From assembly GCA_963819855.1 (NCBI GenBank), contig CAWFYC010000019.1:1-64000 (forward strand): a DNA stretch of 64,000 nt. The letters are read 5' to 3'. Positions 53,264 to 61,670 of the stretch are shown here, piece after piece (the stretch's first letter is position 1; each line of letters opens with the position of its first letter). The DNA is from JAMXLO01 sp963819855. GTDB lineage: Bacteria; Pseudomonadota; Alphaproteobacteria; Acetobacterales; Acetobacteraceae. The translations under genes and the position numbers were made by a program. The notes beneath the pieces are model-generated. The model was not told where the DNA came from and searched no databases. It saw nothing but the letters and a program-made list of their open reading frames with translations.

Positions 53264-54522
53264 CGCTCGAGGCCCGGATGGCGATCGAGGCACTGCGGGC
53301 CGGCGTGCCCAACCGGGCCGCCATCCGCCTGATGGGCACCGAGCAGACCACCATCGAACACGGCTTCGAAGCCGCGCTGTCGGCGGCCTGGGGCGATACC
53401 GCCCCGGCGCGCGGTCAGAGCGGTCAGAGTGGTGCCGGCGGGCTGGGGATGGCCGGAGGCTTCGGCACCGGCAAGTCGCATTTGCTTGGCTACCTGGCGG
53501 AAGTCGCGCGTCAACAGCGCTTCGTGGTCAGCCGCGTAGTGGTCAGCAAGGAAACCCCATTGTCGCATCCGGGGCATGTGTTCGCGGCCGCGCTGCGCGA
53601 CGCGGCATTGCCGGACCGGCCGGACGACCCGATCGCTGCATGCGTCACCGCGCTCCGCGAACAACCGGAGGCGCTGGAAGCGATGGAGATCGTCGCCGGC
53701 ACGCCCGATGCCGGTTTCGCCCCGATCTTCGCTGCCTGCCTGTTCCTGGTGCGCCGCGCATCCACGCCTCCCGAGACGCTGCGCCGGATCGCGCGCCTGT
53801 GGTCCGGCGCCAAGGTCAGCGTTCCGGTCATTCGCCAGGCGCTGGTCGCCGCCGGAGCCGGCAGAACGTATTCCCTCAAGTCGATCCCCGCGGCAGCACT
53901 GACCGAGCAACTCACCCGCTTCGTTCCGCTGCTGTTTCGCGCTGTGGGTTATGCCGGCTGGTGTATACTGCTCGACGAGATCGAACTGATCGGCCGCTAT
54001 ACGCCGCTGCAGCGCGCTCTGTCGTATGCGGTACTCGGTGGCCTGCTCGGCCTGGATGGCGCACATCGTTTCCCGGGCATTGTCACCGCGTACGCGATCA
54101 CCGACGACTTTGTCACCGCGGTGATCAGTGCACGGCAGGACAGCGAGAAACTGCCGGAACGGCTGACGCTCAAGGGGCGCTCGGCAGAGGCCACGCTGGC
54201 GCTGTCAACCATCCGCCATATCGAGCGCACGGTGCTGCAGAACCGCCTGCTGCCGCCTACGCTGAACGAGCTGACCGCCTGCCATGGCAAGTTGCAACGG
54301 CTGTACAGTGCCGCGTATGAATGGACAGCGCCGCCGCTGCCACCCCCGGAGCGGACGGCCACGCGGACGCTGCGGCAGTACATCAAAGGCTGGATCACCC
54401 AATGGGACCTGCGCCGTCTGGGCGGCGGCGATGTGCTGCTCGTCGCTGACAGGATCGCCAGCAACTATACCGAGGATGCAACACTGGCGGAACCGCGCGC
54501 GCCCGATGACGAAGAGGCGTAG
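53260..54522 (+). CDS. BrxD-like (DUF2791) P-loop ATPase
   Basis: 420 aa. AIEALRAGVPNRAAIRLMG and IEHGFEAAL open the domain as in BrxD; Walker A GFGTGKSH; VVSKETPLSHPGHVFAAALRDA; Walker B WCILLDEIELIGRY. DUF2791 ATPases occur in type 2 BREX and related defence or stress islands. Here no BREX methylase, PglZ or helicase accompanies it. ATG 53260 overlaps the preceding stop (ATGA). A role in defence is inference; a nucleotide-driven remodelling role tied to the transporter is also possible. Confidence 0.78.
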   Translation: MTLEARMAIEALRAGVPNRAAIRLMGTEQTTIEHGFEAALSAAWGDTAPARGQSGQSGAGGLGMAGGFGTGKSHLLGYLAEVARQQRFVVSRVVVSKETPLSHPGHVFAAALRDAALPDRPDDPIAACVTALREQPEALEAMEIVAGTPDAGFAPIFAACLFLVRRASTPPETLRRIARLWSGAKVSVPVIRQALVAAGAGRTYSLKSIPAAALTEQLTRFVPLLFRAVGYAGWCILLDEIELIGRYTPLQRALSYAVLGGLLGLDGAHRFPGIVTAYAITDDFVTAVISARQDSEKLPERLTLKGRSAEATLALSTIRHIERTVLQNRLLPPTLNELTACHGKLQRLYSAAYEWTAPPLPPPERTATRTLRQYIKGWITQWDLRRLGGGDVLLVADRIASNYTEDATLAEPRAPDDEEA

Positions 54523-54559
54523 TGTCGGTCGCCTGGATTGAACGAGGGAGGAGTTTCCG

Positions 54560-56092
54560 GTGAGACACACTGTTTGCCGCATGCTGGCGGCCGCTGTGCT
54601 GTTGTTCGGCATGGCCGGTGCGGCGCGGGCCGCGAAAGACCTTGTGGTCGGGGTCGATAGCAACCTGACCGGGCTCGACCCTGCCGACCTCAACGACAAC
54701 CTGTCGCAGTCGGCAGCGCGGCTGATGTTCGAGGGGCTCTACATGCTCGACGAACACATGAAGCTGCGGCCGCAGCTCGCCGAGAGCTACGAGGCGACCG
54801 AGGACGCGAAGGAATTCACCTTCCACCTGCGCAAGGGCATCACGTTCCAGGACGGCACGCCGTTCAATGCTGCCGCGGTGAAGGCCAGCTTCGACCGTGC
54901 CGGAAATCCCGAGAACCATCTGAAGCGGCAGAGCCTCTACGTGATGATCGACCACACCGATGTGGTGGACGACTACACGGTAAAGATGGTGCTGAAGTAT
55001 CCGTTCGGCGCCTTCGTCAACGACGTGGCGCATCCCGGTGCGCTGATCGTGTCGCCGAAGTCGGTGCAGGAATTCGGCAAGGAGGTCACCCGGCATCCGT
55101 CGGGCACCGGTCCCTACGAGTTCGTGAGCTGGACCGCCGACACGCTGAAGCTGAAGAAGAACGAGCATTACTGGAAGCCGGGTCTGCCGAAGCTCGACAC
55201 CATCACCTATCGCGGCGTGCCGGAGAACGGCGCGCGCATCGCGATGCTGCAGACGGGCGAGGCGCAGTTCATTTTTCCGGTGCCTCCGGAGATGATAAAA
55301 CTGCTGGACAAGAGCCCGACCATCGCGGTGTTCAACGAGCCGTCGATCCTGATCCGCTACGTGGCACTGAACAATATGCGCAAGCCGTTCGATGATCCGC
55401 GGGTGCGGCTGGCACTGAACTACGCGATCGACAAGCAGGCGTTCTCGAAGGTGGTGTTCAGCGGCTACTCGGACCCGATGGATTCGCCGATGCCGCCGTT
55501 GCTCGGCTTTTATCAGAAGCAGGGCAGTTATCCGTACGATCCGGCAAAGGCCAAGGCGCTGCTGGCCGAGGCCGGCTATCCGAACGGCTTCGAGAGCACG
55601 ATCACCGGCGGTGTTCCGACCCTCGCGCAACGCGGCATGCAGTTCGTCCAGCAGCAACTCGCCGCGGTCGGCGTGACGCTGAAGATCGAGCCGCTGGAGG
55701 CTGGCGTGCTGACGGCCAAGATGTTCAACGTGAAGGGGCCGGAGGATGCGACAATCGTCATGCTGTACACCGGTTGGTCGTCTTCAACTGGCGACGCAGA
55801 TTGGGGTATGCGGCCGATGCTGTACACCAAGTCGTTCCCGCCTGTGCTGGCCAATCTGGCGTGGTACAGCAATCCGGTAACTGACGCGGCGATCCAGGAG
55901 GGGCTGGCGACGGTCGATCCTACCAAGCGTGCCGCCGCCTATGCGCAGGCGCAGGCGCAGGCGTGGAAAGATGTGCCATGGATCTTCCTGGGCGTGGACC
56001 GCAACCTGGCAGCGTACTCAAAGAAGCTGCATGGCGCGTTCATGCGGCCGGATCAGCAGTTCCATCTGACCGAGGACGCATCGCTGGATTGA
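54560..56092 (+). CDS. ABC substrate-binding protein (dipeptide/glutathione type, family 5)
   Basis: 510 aa. Signal peptide LAAAVLLFGMAGAARA; family 5 blocks LVVGVDSNLTGLDPADLNDN, FHLRKGITFQDGTPFNAAAVKASFDR, PSGTGPYEFVSW, DDPRVRLALNYAIDK and YDPAKAKALLAEAGYPNG. Resembles GsiB/DppA. GTG 54560 with GGGAGGAG upstream. With the two permeases behind it and the ATPase at 49565 it completes an importer; the BrxD-like triad lies in between. Confidence 0.9.
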   Translation: MRHTVCRMLAAAVLLFGMAGAARAAKDLVVGVDSNLTGLDPADLNDNLSQSAARLMFEGLYMLDEHMKLRPQLAESYEATEDAKEFTFHLRKGITFQDGTPFNAAAVKASFDRAGNPENHLKRQSLYVMIDHTDVVDDYTVKMVLKYPFGAFVNDVAHPGALIVSPKSVQEFGKEVTRHPSGTGPYEFVSWTADTLKLKKNEHYWKPGLPKLDTITYRGVPENGARIAMLQTGEAQFIFPVPPEMIKLLDKSPTIAVFNEPSILIRYVALNNMRKPFDDPRVRLALNYAIDKQAFSKVVFSGYSDPMDSPMPPLLGFYQKQGSYPYDPAKAKALLAEAGYPNGFESTITGGVPTLAQRGMQFVQQQLAAVGVTLKIEPLEAGVLTAKMFNVKGPEDATIVMLYTGWSSSTGDADWGMRPMLYTKSFPPVLANLAWYSNPVTDAAIQEGLATVDPTKRAAAYAQAQAQAWKDVPWIFLGVDRNLAAYSKKLHGAFMRPDQQFHLTEDASLD

Positions 56093-56101
56093 GTTTATGA
56101 A

Positions 56102-56172
56102 ACCACAGATGAACACGGATGAACACGGATGCTGGTTGACCCGATCCGTGTTCATCTGTGTTCATCCGTGGT
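56102..56172. repeat. ACACGGATG-type inverted repeat
   Basis: Left arm 56102-56130 and right arm 56144-56172 are about 29 bases each, near-perfect reverse complements, built of accacagatgaac / acacggatga units; 13-base loop. Same motif as 8238-8269. It ends 12 bases before the permease start at 56185. Confidence 0.75.
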
Positions 56173-56184
56173 TGCCTTGATAGC

Positions 56185-57105
56185 GTGCTCGACTATCTGG
56201 TCCGCCGCCTGGCGGGCACCATTCCGGTGCTGCTGGCGGTTGCCGCCTTCGTCTTTCTGTTCGTTCACCTGCTGCCCGGCGATCCGGCGCGCCTGGTCGC
56301 GGGCCCTGACGCCAGCCCGCAGGACATCGCCGCCGTTCGCGCCGACATGGGGCTCGACCGGCCGCTGATCGTGCAGTTCGTGCGCTATCTCGGCGCGACA
56401 GTGCAACTGGACCTCGGCCGCTCGATCAAGACCCACCAGACGGTTGCGGAACTGATCGGCGAACGCTTCATGCCGACGCTGCTGCTCACCGTGTACGCCA
56501 TGCTGTGGTCGGTGATCGTCGGCGTCGGCATCGGTGTGCTGTCGGGCGCCAGGCGAGGACACTGGTCGGACCAGATGGCGATGGTGCTGGCGATCTCCGG
56601 CATCTCGTTTCCCGGCTTCTGGCTCGGGCTGCTGCTGATCGACCTGTTCTCGGTGCGGCTTGGCTGGCTGCCCACCGGTGGTTATGGCGGCTGGCAGAAC
56701 TTCGTGTTGCCCGCGTTCACATTGGGTACCGGCGTCGCCGCGGTGATGGCGCGCTTCACCCGCTCGGCATTCGTCGAGGTCACGGCCGAGGACTATGTGC
56801 GCACCGCGCGTGCCAAGGGTGTGCCGGAACGCGGCGTGATATGGAAGCACACGCTGCGCAACGCGCTGATCCCGGTGATCACGCTGACCGGACTGCAGTT
56901 CGGGTTCCTGCTCGGCGGCGCCATCGTGGTGGAGACGGTGTTTTCCTGGCCTGGCCTCGGGCGCCTGCTGGTCGACAGCGTTTCCTACCGTGACTATCCG
57001 GTGATCCAGGCGGAGATCCTGCTGTTCTCGTTCGAGTTCGTGCTGATCAACCTGCTGGTCGATCTGCTGTACGCGGTGGTGAATCCGGAGATCCGACTGC
57101 GATGA
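56185..57105 (+). CDS. ABC transporter permease (DppB type)
   Basis: 306 aa, about six membrane helices. LVRRLAGTIPVLLAVAAFVFLFVHLLPGDPAR opens as in DppB; the EAA-loop region RTARAKGVPERGVIWKHTLRNALIPVIT contacts the ATPase. GTG 56185 is chosen because the open frame to 56158 runs into the repeat and has no support; no strong ribosome site is visible. The stop overlaps the next gene (ATGA). Confidence 0.85.
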   Translation: MLDYLVRRLAGTIPVLLAVAAFVFLFVHLLPGDPARLVAGPDASPQDIAAVRADMGLDRPLIVQFVRYLGATVQLDLGRSIKTHQTVAELIGERFMPTLLLTVYAMLWSVIVGVGIGVLSGARRGHWSDQMAMVLAISGISFPGFWLGLLLIDLFSVRLGWLPTGGYGGWQNFVLPAFTLGTGVAAVMARFTRSAFVEVTAEDYVRTARAKGVPERGVIWKHTLRNALIPVITLTGLQFGFLLGGAIVVETVFSWPGLGRLLVDSVSYRDYPVIQAEILLFSFEFVLINLLVDLLYAVVNPEIRLR

Positions 57106-57971
57106 GCGACCTCACGCTCGCCGCGCCGGCACTGCGTTCGCCGTCGGCCGAGTTCTGGCGGCGCTTTCGCCGCAAGCGCGTCGCGGTCGTGTCCGGTTGC
57201 GTGCTCCTCGCCATCATCCTGAGTGCGATCGCCGCCCCGTGGATCGCACCTTACGGACCGCTGACACCCGACTATGACAACGTGCTGGCGGGTCCTTCGT
57301 GGCAGCACCTCTGCGGCACCGATACATTCGGCCGCGACATATTCAGCCGCATCCTGTGGGGCGGGCGTATCTCGTTGACCGTGGGATTCGTATCGGTCGC
57401 GCTGGGCGGACTGGCCGGCGTGGCGCTGGGGCTGGTCAGCGGGTTCTTCGGCGGGCTGTGGGACAGCCTGATCATGCGGCTGATGGACGTACTGCTCGCG
57501 TTTCCAGGCATCCTGCTGGCGATCGGCGTGGTGGCGCTGCTGGGGCCGGGGATCGACAACGTCATCTACGCGATCGCGGTGTTCAGCGTGCCGGTGTTTT
57601 CCCGACTCGTACGGGGCAGCACGCTGGCACTGAAGCAGACGCTCTACGTGCAGGCGGCGCGCAGCATCGGTGTGCGGGCGCCGCTGCTGATGCTGCGGCA
57701 TATCCTGCCGGGGACACTGCCGAGTGTGATCGTGTATTGCTCGCTGCGGGTGGGCACGTCGATCCTGACCGCGGCGGCGCTGAGCTTCATCGGGTTGGGT
57801 GCGCCGCCGCCGAGCCCGGAATGGGGGGCGATGCTGGCGGAGGGACGCAGCTATCTGGGAGTGGCCGACCAGATCACGGTATTTCCTGGGCTGGCGATCT
57901 TCATTACCGTGCTGGCATTCAATCTGTTGGGGGACGGGCTGCGCGATGCGCTGGACCAGAAGCTGCGGTAG
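57102..57971 (+). CDS. ABC transporter permease (DppC type)
   Basis: 289 aa. N-terminal helix LLAIILSAIAAPWIAPYGP with HLCGTDTFGRDIFSRILWGGRISL, the DppC start; EAA loop YVQAARSIGVRAPLLMLRHILPGTLPSVIV; LSFIGLGAPPPSPEWGAML. Five to six helices. Directly coupled to the DppB-type permease. Together they form the channel for the binding protein at 54560. Confidence 0.9.
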   Translation: MSDLTLAAPALRSPSAEFWRRFRRKRVAVVSGCVLLAIILSAIAAPWIAPYGPLTPDYDNVLAGPSWQHLCGTDTFGRDIFSRILWGGRISLTVGFVSVALGGLAGVALGLVSGFFGGLWDSLIMRLMDVLLAFPGILLAIGVVALLGPGIDNVIYAIAVFSVPVFSRLVRGSTLALKQTLYVQAARSIGVRAPLLMLRHILPGTLPSVIVYCSLRVGTSILTAAALSFIGLGAPPPSPEWGAMLAEGRSYLGVADQITVFPGLAIFITVLAFNLLGDGLRDALDQKLR

Positions 57972-57978
57972 GCCGGCC

Positions 57979-59532
57979 TTGCACCTCTCCGACAGAATTA
58001 CCAAACCTCTGGTTCGCCGCGGCACCAGCTTATTGGCAGCAATCGAATCCATCGCTCCACTGCCGATCGTCGGGTTTTTTACTATCAGCCTCCTGATTCT
58101 GGCCAGTTTTATTCCATTGCAACTGGACGGCGATGAGATCGTCCTGAGTATCATGTCGATACAGAAGCTCACGGTGTACTACTGGGCCCAGGACAGATAC
58201 GGCAATCTCGCGTCGTTGCTGACGGTGTGGATCCAGCACCCGATCTACAATGCATACGCTCAGTTGTTTATCCGCCTGGTTGCCGGGTTAACGGCTCCCC
58301 TGTTCTATTGTGCGCTGGTGTTTCGACGTCCTTTGGATGTCTGGCGCGCCACGCTGCTGAGCACTGGGCTGTTGCTCCTGGTGGGAAGCGTGGAAACGGT
58401 GCTCTTCACCTATGTTCAGGCGAATCCATACAGCACGTCACTGGCCTGCGCCGGGCTGGCCTCGATGGCGCTGCGAGCACAGCCGGCTCGGGCCGGCAGA
58501 ACGCCGTTGATGATATTGGGCGCGGTCGGCTTGCTGGCCGCTTACATCGTCAATTTTGGATTGGTCATCGTGGCATTGCCGTTGGTTGGCCTGTTCGCAA
58601 TGCTGCTTCCATCATTTGGTATGATCCGGCTGCTGGTGATCCATCTGCTGGCTGCCGTCATAAGCTACCTGCTGCCCGGGATCGCCGCGCCCGGGTATCA
58701 TACCGACCTGGGCCTGGCGCTCTCGCTCCACAATATTGCGCACTACGCCGTGGTGATATGGAACTCCGCTCGATGGCCATTCGTACTGGTCGTGTTGCTT
58801 CCGCTGGCCGTGCTTCTCATCGGTCTGGTGCGCTCTGGCAGGTGGCAAATGCTGCGCCTGTTCGTCACGATCAATGCTGCCATGCTCGGCGTCGCCGTCC
58901 TGTACTTTGTTCTGGTCGCGTCGTCACGCTGGTTGGTGCTGAATGAGTTCCTGGGGCGCTATTTCGTGCCCGGTTATTTGTTGCTGGCGTCGGTCGCGGG
59001 CAACGCGCTATGGTTCATCGCAAGGCTGTCGCTCCGCCGCCGCGCGGTACGCGACGCGGTATTCGCCGGGCTTGCAACAGTGCTTCTGCTGGCTGTCTAT
59101 ACGCGCCTGCATGCTCGGGGCATTTCCAATCAAGACATGATCGTGCCCGGGAAAGCCGAGATTGCCCGCGAGGTGGCCGCACGTTATGTCGCGCTGTCGC
59201 TGGACGGGATCGTCGGTAGCTACTGGGACGTCTGGCCCGCCGTGCTGATGGCCGAGCAATATCACTACGACAACGGATACGCCGGTCCGCATGTGTTCGG
59301 TGTCACTATTCGAGGCCGTGTTCGGCGAGAGGAATTCACAGCGCGCCTGGCGGCGCAGGGCCGGCTTCGGTTGGCCTGCATCGACCTCGCCCCTGCGGAG
59401 TGCAGCGCGAGCACGTCCGCGGAGATGGGATTACCTGGGCTGCGCTTCAGTGAGTTCTCGCCGATGGAACGGCTGGCAGGCGACCATCGGCTCTGGTTCG
59501 TGGAGATCATGCCCGCCGAGGTATCCAGGTAA
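57979..59532 (+). CDS. polytopic membrane protein, possibly GT-C glycosyltransferase-like
   Basis: About 517 aa with roughly ten hydrophobic helices. An early loop after the first helix holds DGDEIV, similar in place to the acidic motif of GT-C transferases; a C-terminal outward part has several aromatic and charged residues (YWDVWPAVLMAEQYHYDNGY). No family assigned. TTG 57979 is the best start I can see; no ATG lies near. Codon use is less G+C-biased than in neighbours (e.g. gttttttactatc), suggesting foreign origin. It follows the DppC gene by 8 bases. Confidence 0.55.
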   Translation: MHLSDRITKPLVRRGTSLLAAIESIAPLPIVGFFTISLLILASFIPLQLDGDEIVLSIMSIQKLTVYYWAQDRYGNLASLLTVWIQHPIYNAYAQLFIRLVAGLTAPLFYCALVFRRPLDVWRATLLSTGLLLLVGSVETVLFTYVQANPYSTSLACAGLASMALRAQPARAGRTPLMILGAVGLLAAYIVNFGLVIVALPLVGLFAMLLPSFGMIRLLVIHLLAAVISYLLPGIAAPGYHTDLGLALSLHNIAHYAVVIWNSARWPFVLVVLLPLAVLLIGLVRSGRWQMLRLFVTINAAMLGVAVLYFVLVASSRWLVLNEFLGRYFVPGYLLLASVAGNALWFIARLSLRRRAVRDAVFAGLATVLLLAVYTRLHARGISNQDMIVPGKAEIAREVAARYVALSLDGIVGSYWDVWPAVLMAEQYHYDNGYAGPHVFGVTIRGRVRREEFTARLAAQGRLRLACIDLAPAECSASTSAEMGLPGLRFSEFSPMERLAGDHRLWFVEIMPAEVSR

Positions 59533-59585
59533 CGGGAAGCGCCTGAACTTGACGCGGGTTCCGCGGCAAGTTCTCTATCCCGCCC

Positions 59586-60305
59586 ATGACCTGGTCAATC
59601 GTCACCCACGACCCCGCCACCGGCGCCTTCGCCGTAGCGGTCGCCACCAAGGCCTTCGCGGTCGGCGCCTCCTGCCCGTTTGTCCGCGCGGGCGTCGGCG
59701 CGGTGTCCACCCAGTCATTCACCAACCGCTACCTCGGCCCCGCCATCCTGGACGCGCTGGCCCGCGGCCTGCCGCCCGATGCGGCGATCGAGGGCGCTCT
59801 GGCGGGCGACGCCGGCGGTGGCCTCCGTCAGGTGCACGCGGTGGACCGCCACGGGCGCACCGCCGCCTGGACCGGGCAGAACTGCGTCGAATGGTGCGGC
59901 AGCGTCACGGCACCCGGCATCAGCGTCGCCGGCAACATGCTGTCCGGTGAGCCGACCGTCGCCGCAACCCTCGCCGCTTGGCAGGCGAACCCGGCGCTCG
60001 AGGTGCCGGAACGCCTGATGGCGGCCATGGAGGCGGGCGAGGCCGCCGGCGGCGACCGGCGCGGCCGCCAGTCCGCCGCCATGGTGCTGGTCACCACCGA
60101 GGACTTCCCCGACCTCAACCTGAGGGTGGACGACAGCACCGCGCCGCTACCGGAGCTGCGCCGGCTGCTGGGCATCTGGCGGGTGGAGCGCGCCCCGGGT
60201 CTCGCCGCTCAACCGTCACGTGCAAATCCCGCGGGATACATCGACCTGGACACGATCGAGGCAGGCTGGATCGGCCGCGGCCTCGATCTGCGGTTCAGGC
60301 GCTAG
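59586..60305 (+). CDS. DUF1028 family protein (Ntn-hydrolase-like)
   Basis: 239 aa. TWSIVTHDPATGAFAVAVATKAFAVGASCPFVRAGVGAVSTQSFTNRYLGP, cut here for length, is the DUF1028 start and resembles Ntn hydrolases; a WTGQNC motif and ISVAGNML follow. Function is unproven; often near peptide transporters or amidases. The longer C-terminus past the core (GYIDLDTIEAGW) is usual. It sits between the membrane protein and the LivK-type genes. Confidence 0.85.
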   Translation: MTWSIVTHDPATGAFAVAVATKAFAVGASCPFVRAGVGAVSTQSFTNRYLGPAILDALARGLPPDAAIEGALAGDAGGGLRQVHAVDRHGRTAAWTGQNCVEWCGSVTAPGISVAGNMLSGEPTVAATLAAWQANPALEVPERLMAAMEAGEAAGGDRRGRQSAAMVLVTTEDFPDLNLRVDDSTAPLPELRRLLGIWRVERAPGLAAQPSRANPAGYIDLDTIEAGWIGRGLDLRFRR

Positions 60306-60352
60306 GCGGCTGCGCAAGCCTCTGGCAAATTAATCTTGCGTGACCGGCGGTC

Positions 60353-61639
60353 ATGATCCGCCTATGCATGGCGCCCGCCAACTTGTCGGAAAGGGACAAG
60401 CGCTTGCTGACACGCCGGGCTGCCGCCCAGATTCTCGCCGCCGCCGGCGTCGCCACTGTGCTGGGCAGCGTGTCCGCGCAGGCCGCGGACAAGGTGATCA
60501 AGGTCGGGCTCGACCTGTCGCTGACAGGTGCCGATGCGGAATCCGCGGCACGAATCAAGAACGGCGTCCTGATGGCGTTTGACGAGATCAACGCCAAACA
60601 CGCGATCCCTGGCTACCGGTTCGACCCGCTCATCCTCGACGATGGCACCGCGACGGCCGGCCAGTACGACCCGGCGCAGGCAGCGACCAACGCGCGCAAG
60701 ATGGTATCGGACACCGAGGTGGTGGCGGCGATCGGCCCGATGATGAGCGGTGCCGGCAAGGCGATGGCGCCGATCCTGAGCCAGGGCAACCTGGCGACGA
60801 TCACACCCAGTTCCACCAATCCCGACATCACCAACCCGAAGTTCGCCGATCTGTACAAGCCTTCGGGCAAGGCGATCTACTTTCGCACCGTGACGACCGA
60901 CGCGTTCCAGGGACCCAATCTCGCCAACTACTTCGCCGACAAACTAAACGTCAGGTCGGTGTATGTGCTGGACGATTCCGGCGGCTACGGCGTCGGAATC
61001 GCCGACTCGTTCCAGAAACGAGCCGAGGAGAAGGGGGTCAAGGTGCTGGGTCGGGACCGGCTGGATCCAAGGGCGGCCGACTACACGACGATCCTCACCA
61101 AGATCAAATCGCTCAATCCGGATGCGCTGTACTACGGCGGCGTCAGCCAGGCGGGCGTGAAGCTGGCGAAGCAATCGTACGATATTCTTCCGAAGGTGAT
61201 CAAAGGCGGCGGCGATGGCATGTACTCCGCCGAGATGCTGTCCGCCGCCGGGTTCCCCGCCGCGGAGGGCTGGTACGCAACCATCGCGGCACCGAATACC
61301 GTCGATGACAAGGCCGCCGACGCCTGGGTGAAGCAGTACGAAGCCAAGTACGGCATGGTACCGTCCGATTATTCGATCACAGGCTACGACGCGGCGTTGG
61401 TGATCGCGGATGCAGTGAAGCGGCTGCTCGCTGACCGCAAGGACATCAGCCGCGACAACATGCGCGACTACATCCAGACCGCGAACGCAAAGACGTTGCA
61501 GGGAACGATCAGGTTCGATACCAATGGCGACCTGCAGGACCGCACGATCAGTGTGTTCGAGATCAAGAAGGACACCAACTACGCCGCTGATGACATGGTG
61601 CACCAGTACCGTTACATCGGCGTCGCACCGCAGTCGTAA
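60353..61639 (+). CDS. branched-chain amino-acid-type ABC substrate-binding protein (copy 1)
   Basis: 428 aa LivJ/LivK-type periplasmic protein. Signal region RRAAAQILAAAGVATVLG; IKVGLDLSLTGADAESAARIKNG; DDGTATAGQYDPAQAATNARKMV; PSSTNPDIT; YGGVSQAGVKLAKQ. ATG 60353 gives 17 extra residues; TTG at 60404 (before LTRRAAAQ) is an alternative that aligns better with copy 2. Highly similar to copy 2 immediately downstream; both feed the permease at 63170. Confidence 0.87.
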   Translation: MIRLCMAPANLSERDKRLLTRRAAAQILAAAGVATVLGSVSAQAADKVIKVGLDLSLTGADAESAARIKNGVLMAFDEINAKHAIPGYRFDPLILDDGTATAGQYDPAQAATNARKMVSDTEVVAAIGPMMSGAGKAMAPILSQGNLATITPSSTNPDITNPKFADLYKPSGKAIYFRTVTTDAFQGPNLANYFADKLNVRSVYVLDDSGGYGVGIADSFQKRAEEKGVKVLGRDRLDPRAADYTTILTKIKSLNPDALYYGGVSQAGVKLAKQSYDILPKVIKGGGDGMYSAEMLSAAGFPAAEGWYATIAAPNTVDDKAADAWVKQYEAKYGMVPSDYSITGYDAALVIADAVKRLLADRKDISRDNMRDYIQTANAKTLQGTIRFDTNGDLQDRTISVFEIKKDTNYAADDMVHQYRYIGVAPQS

Positions 61640-61670
61640 TCCGACACCAACACTCCAGGGAGACCGCTAC

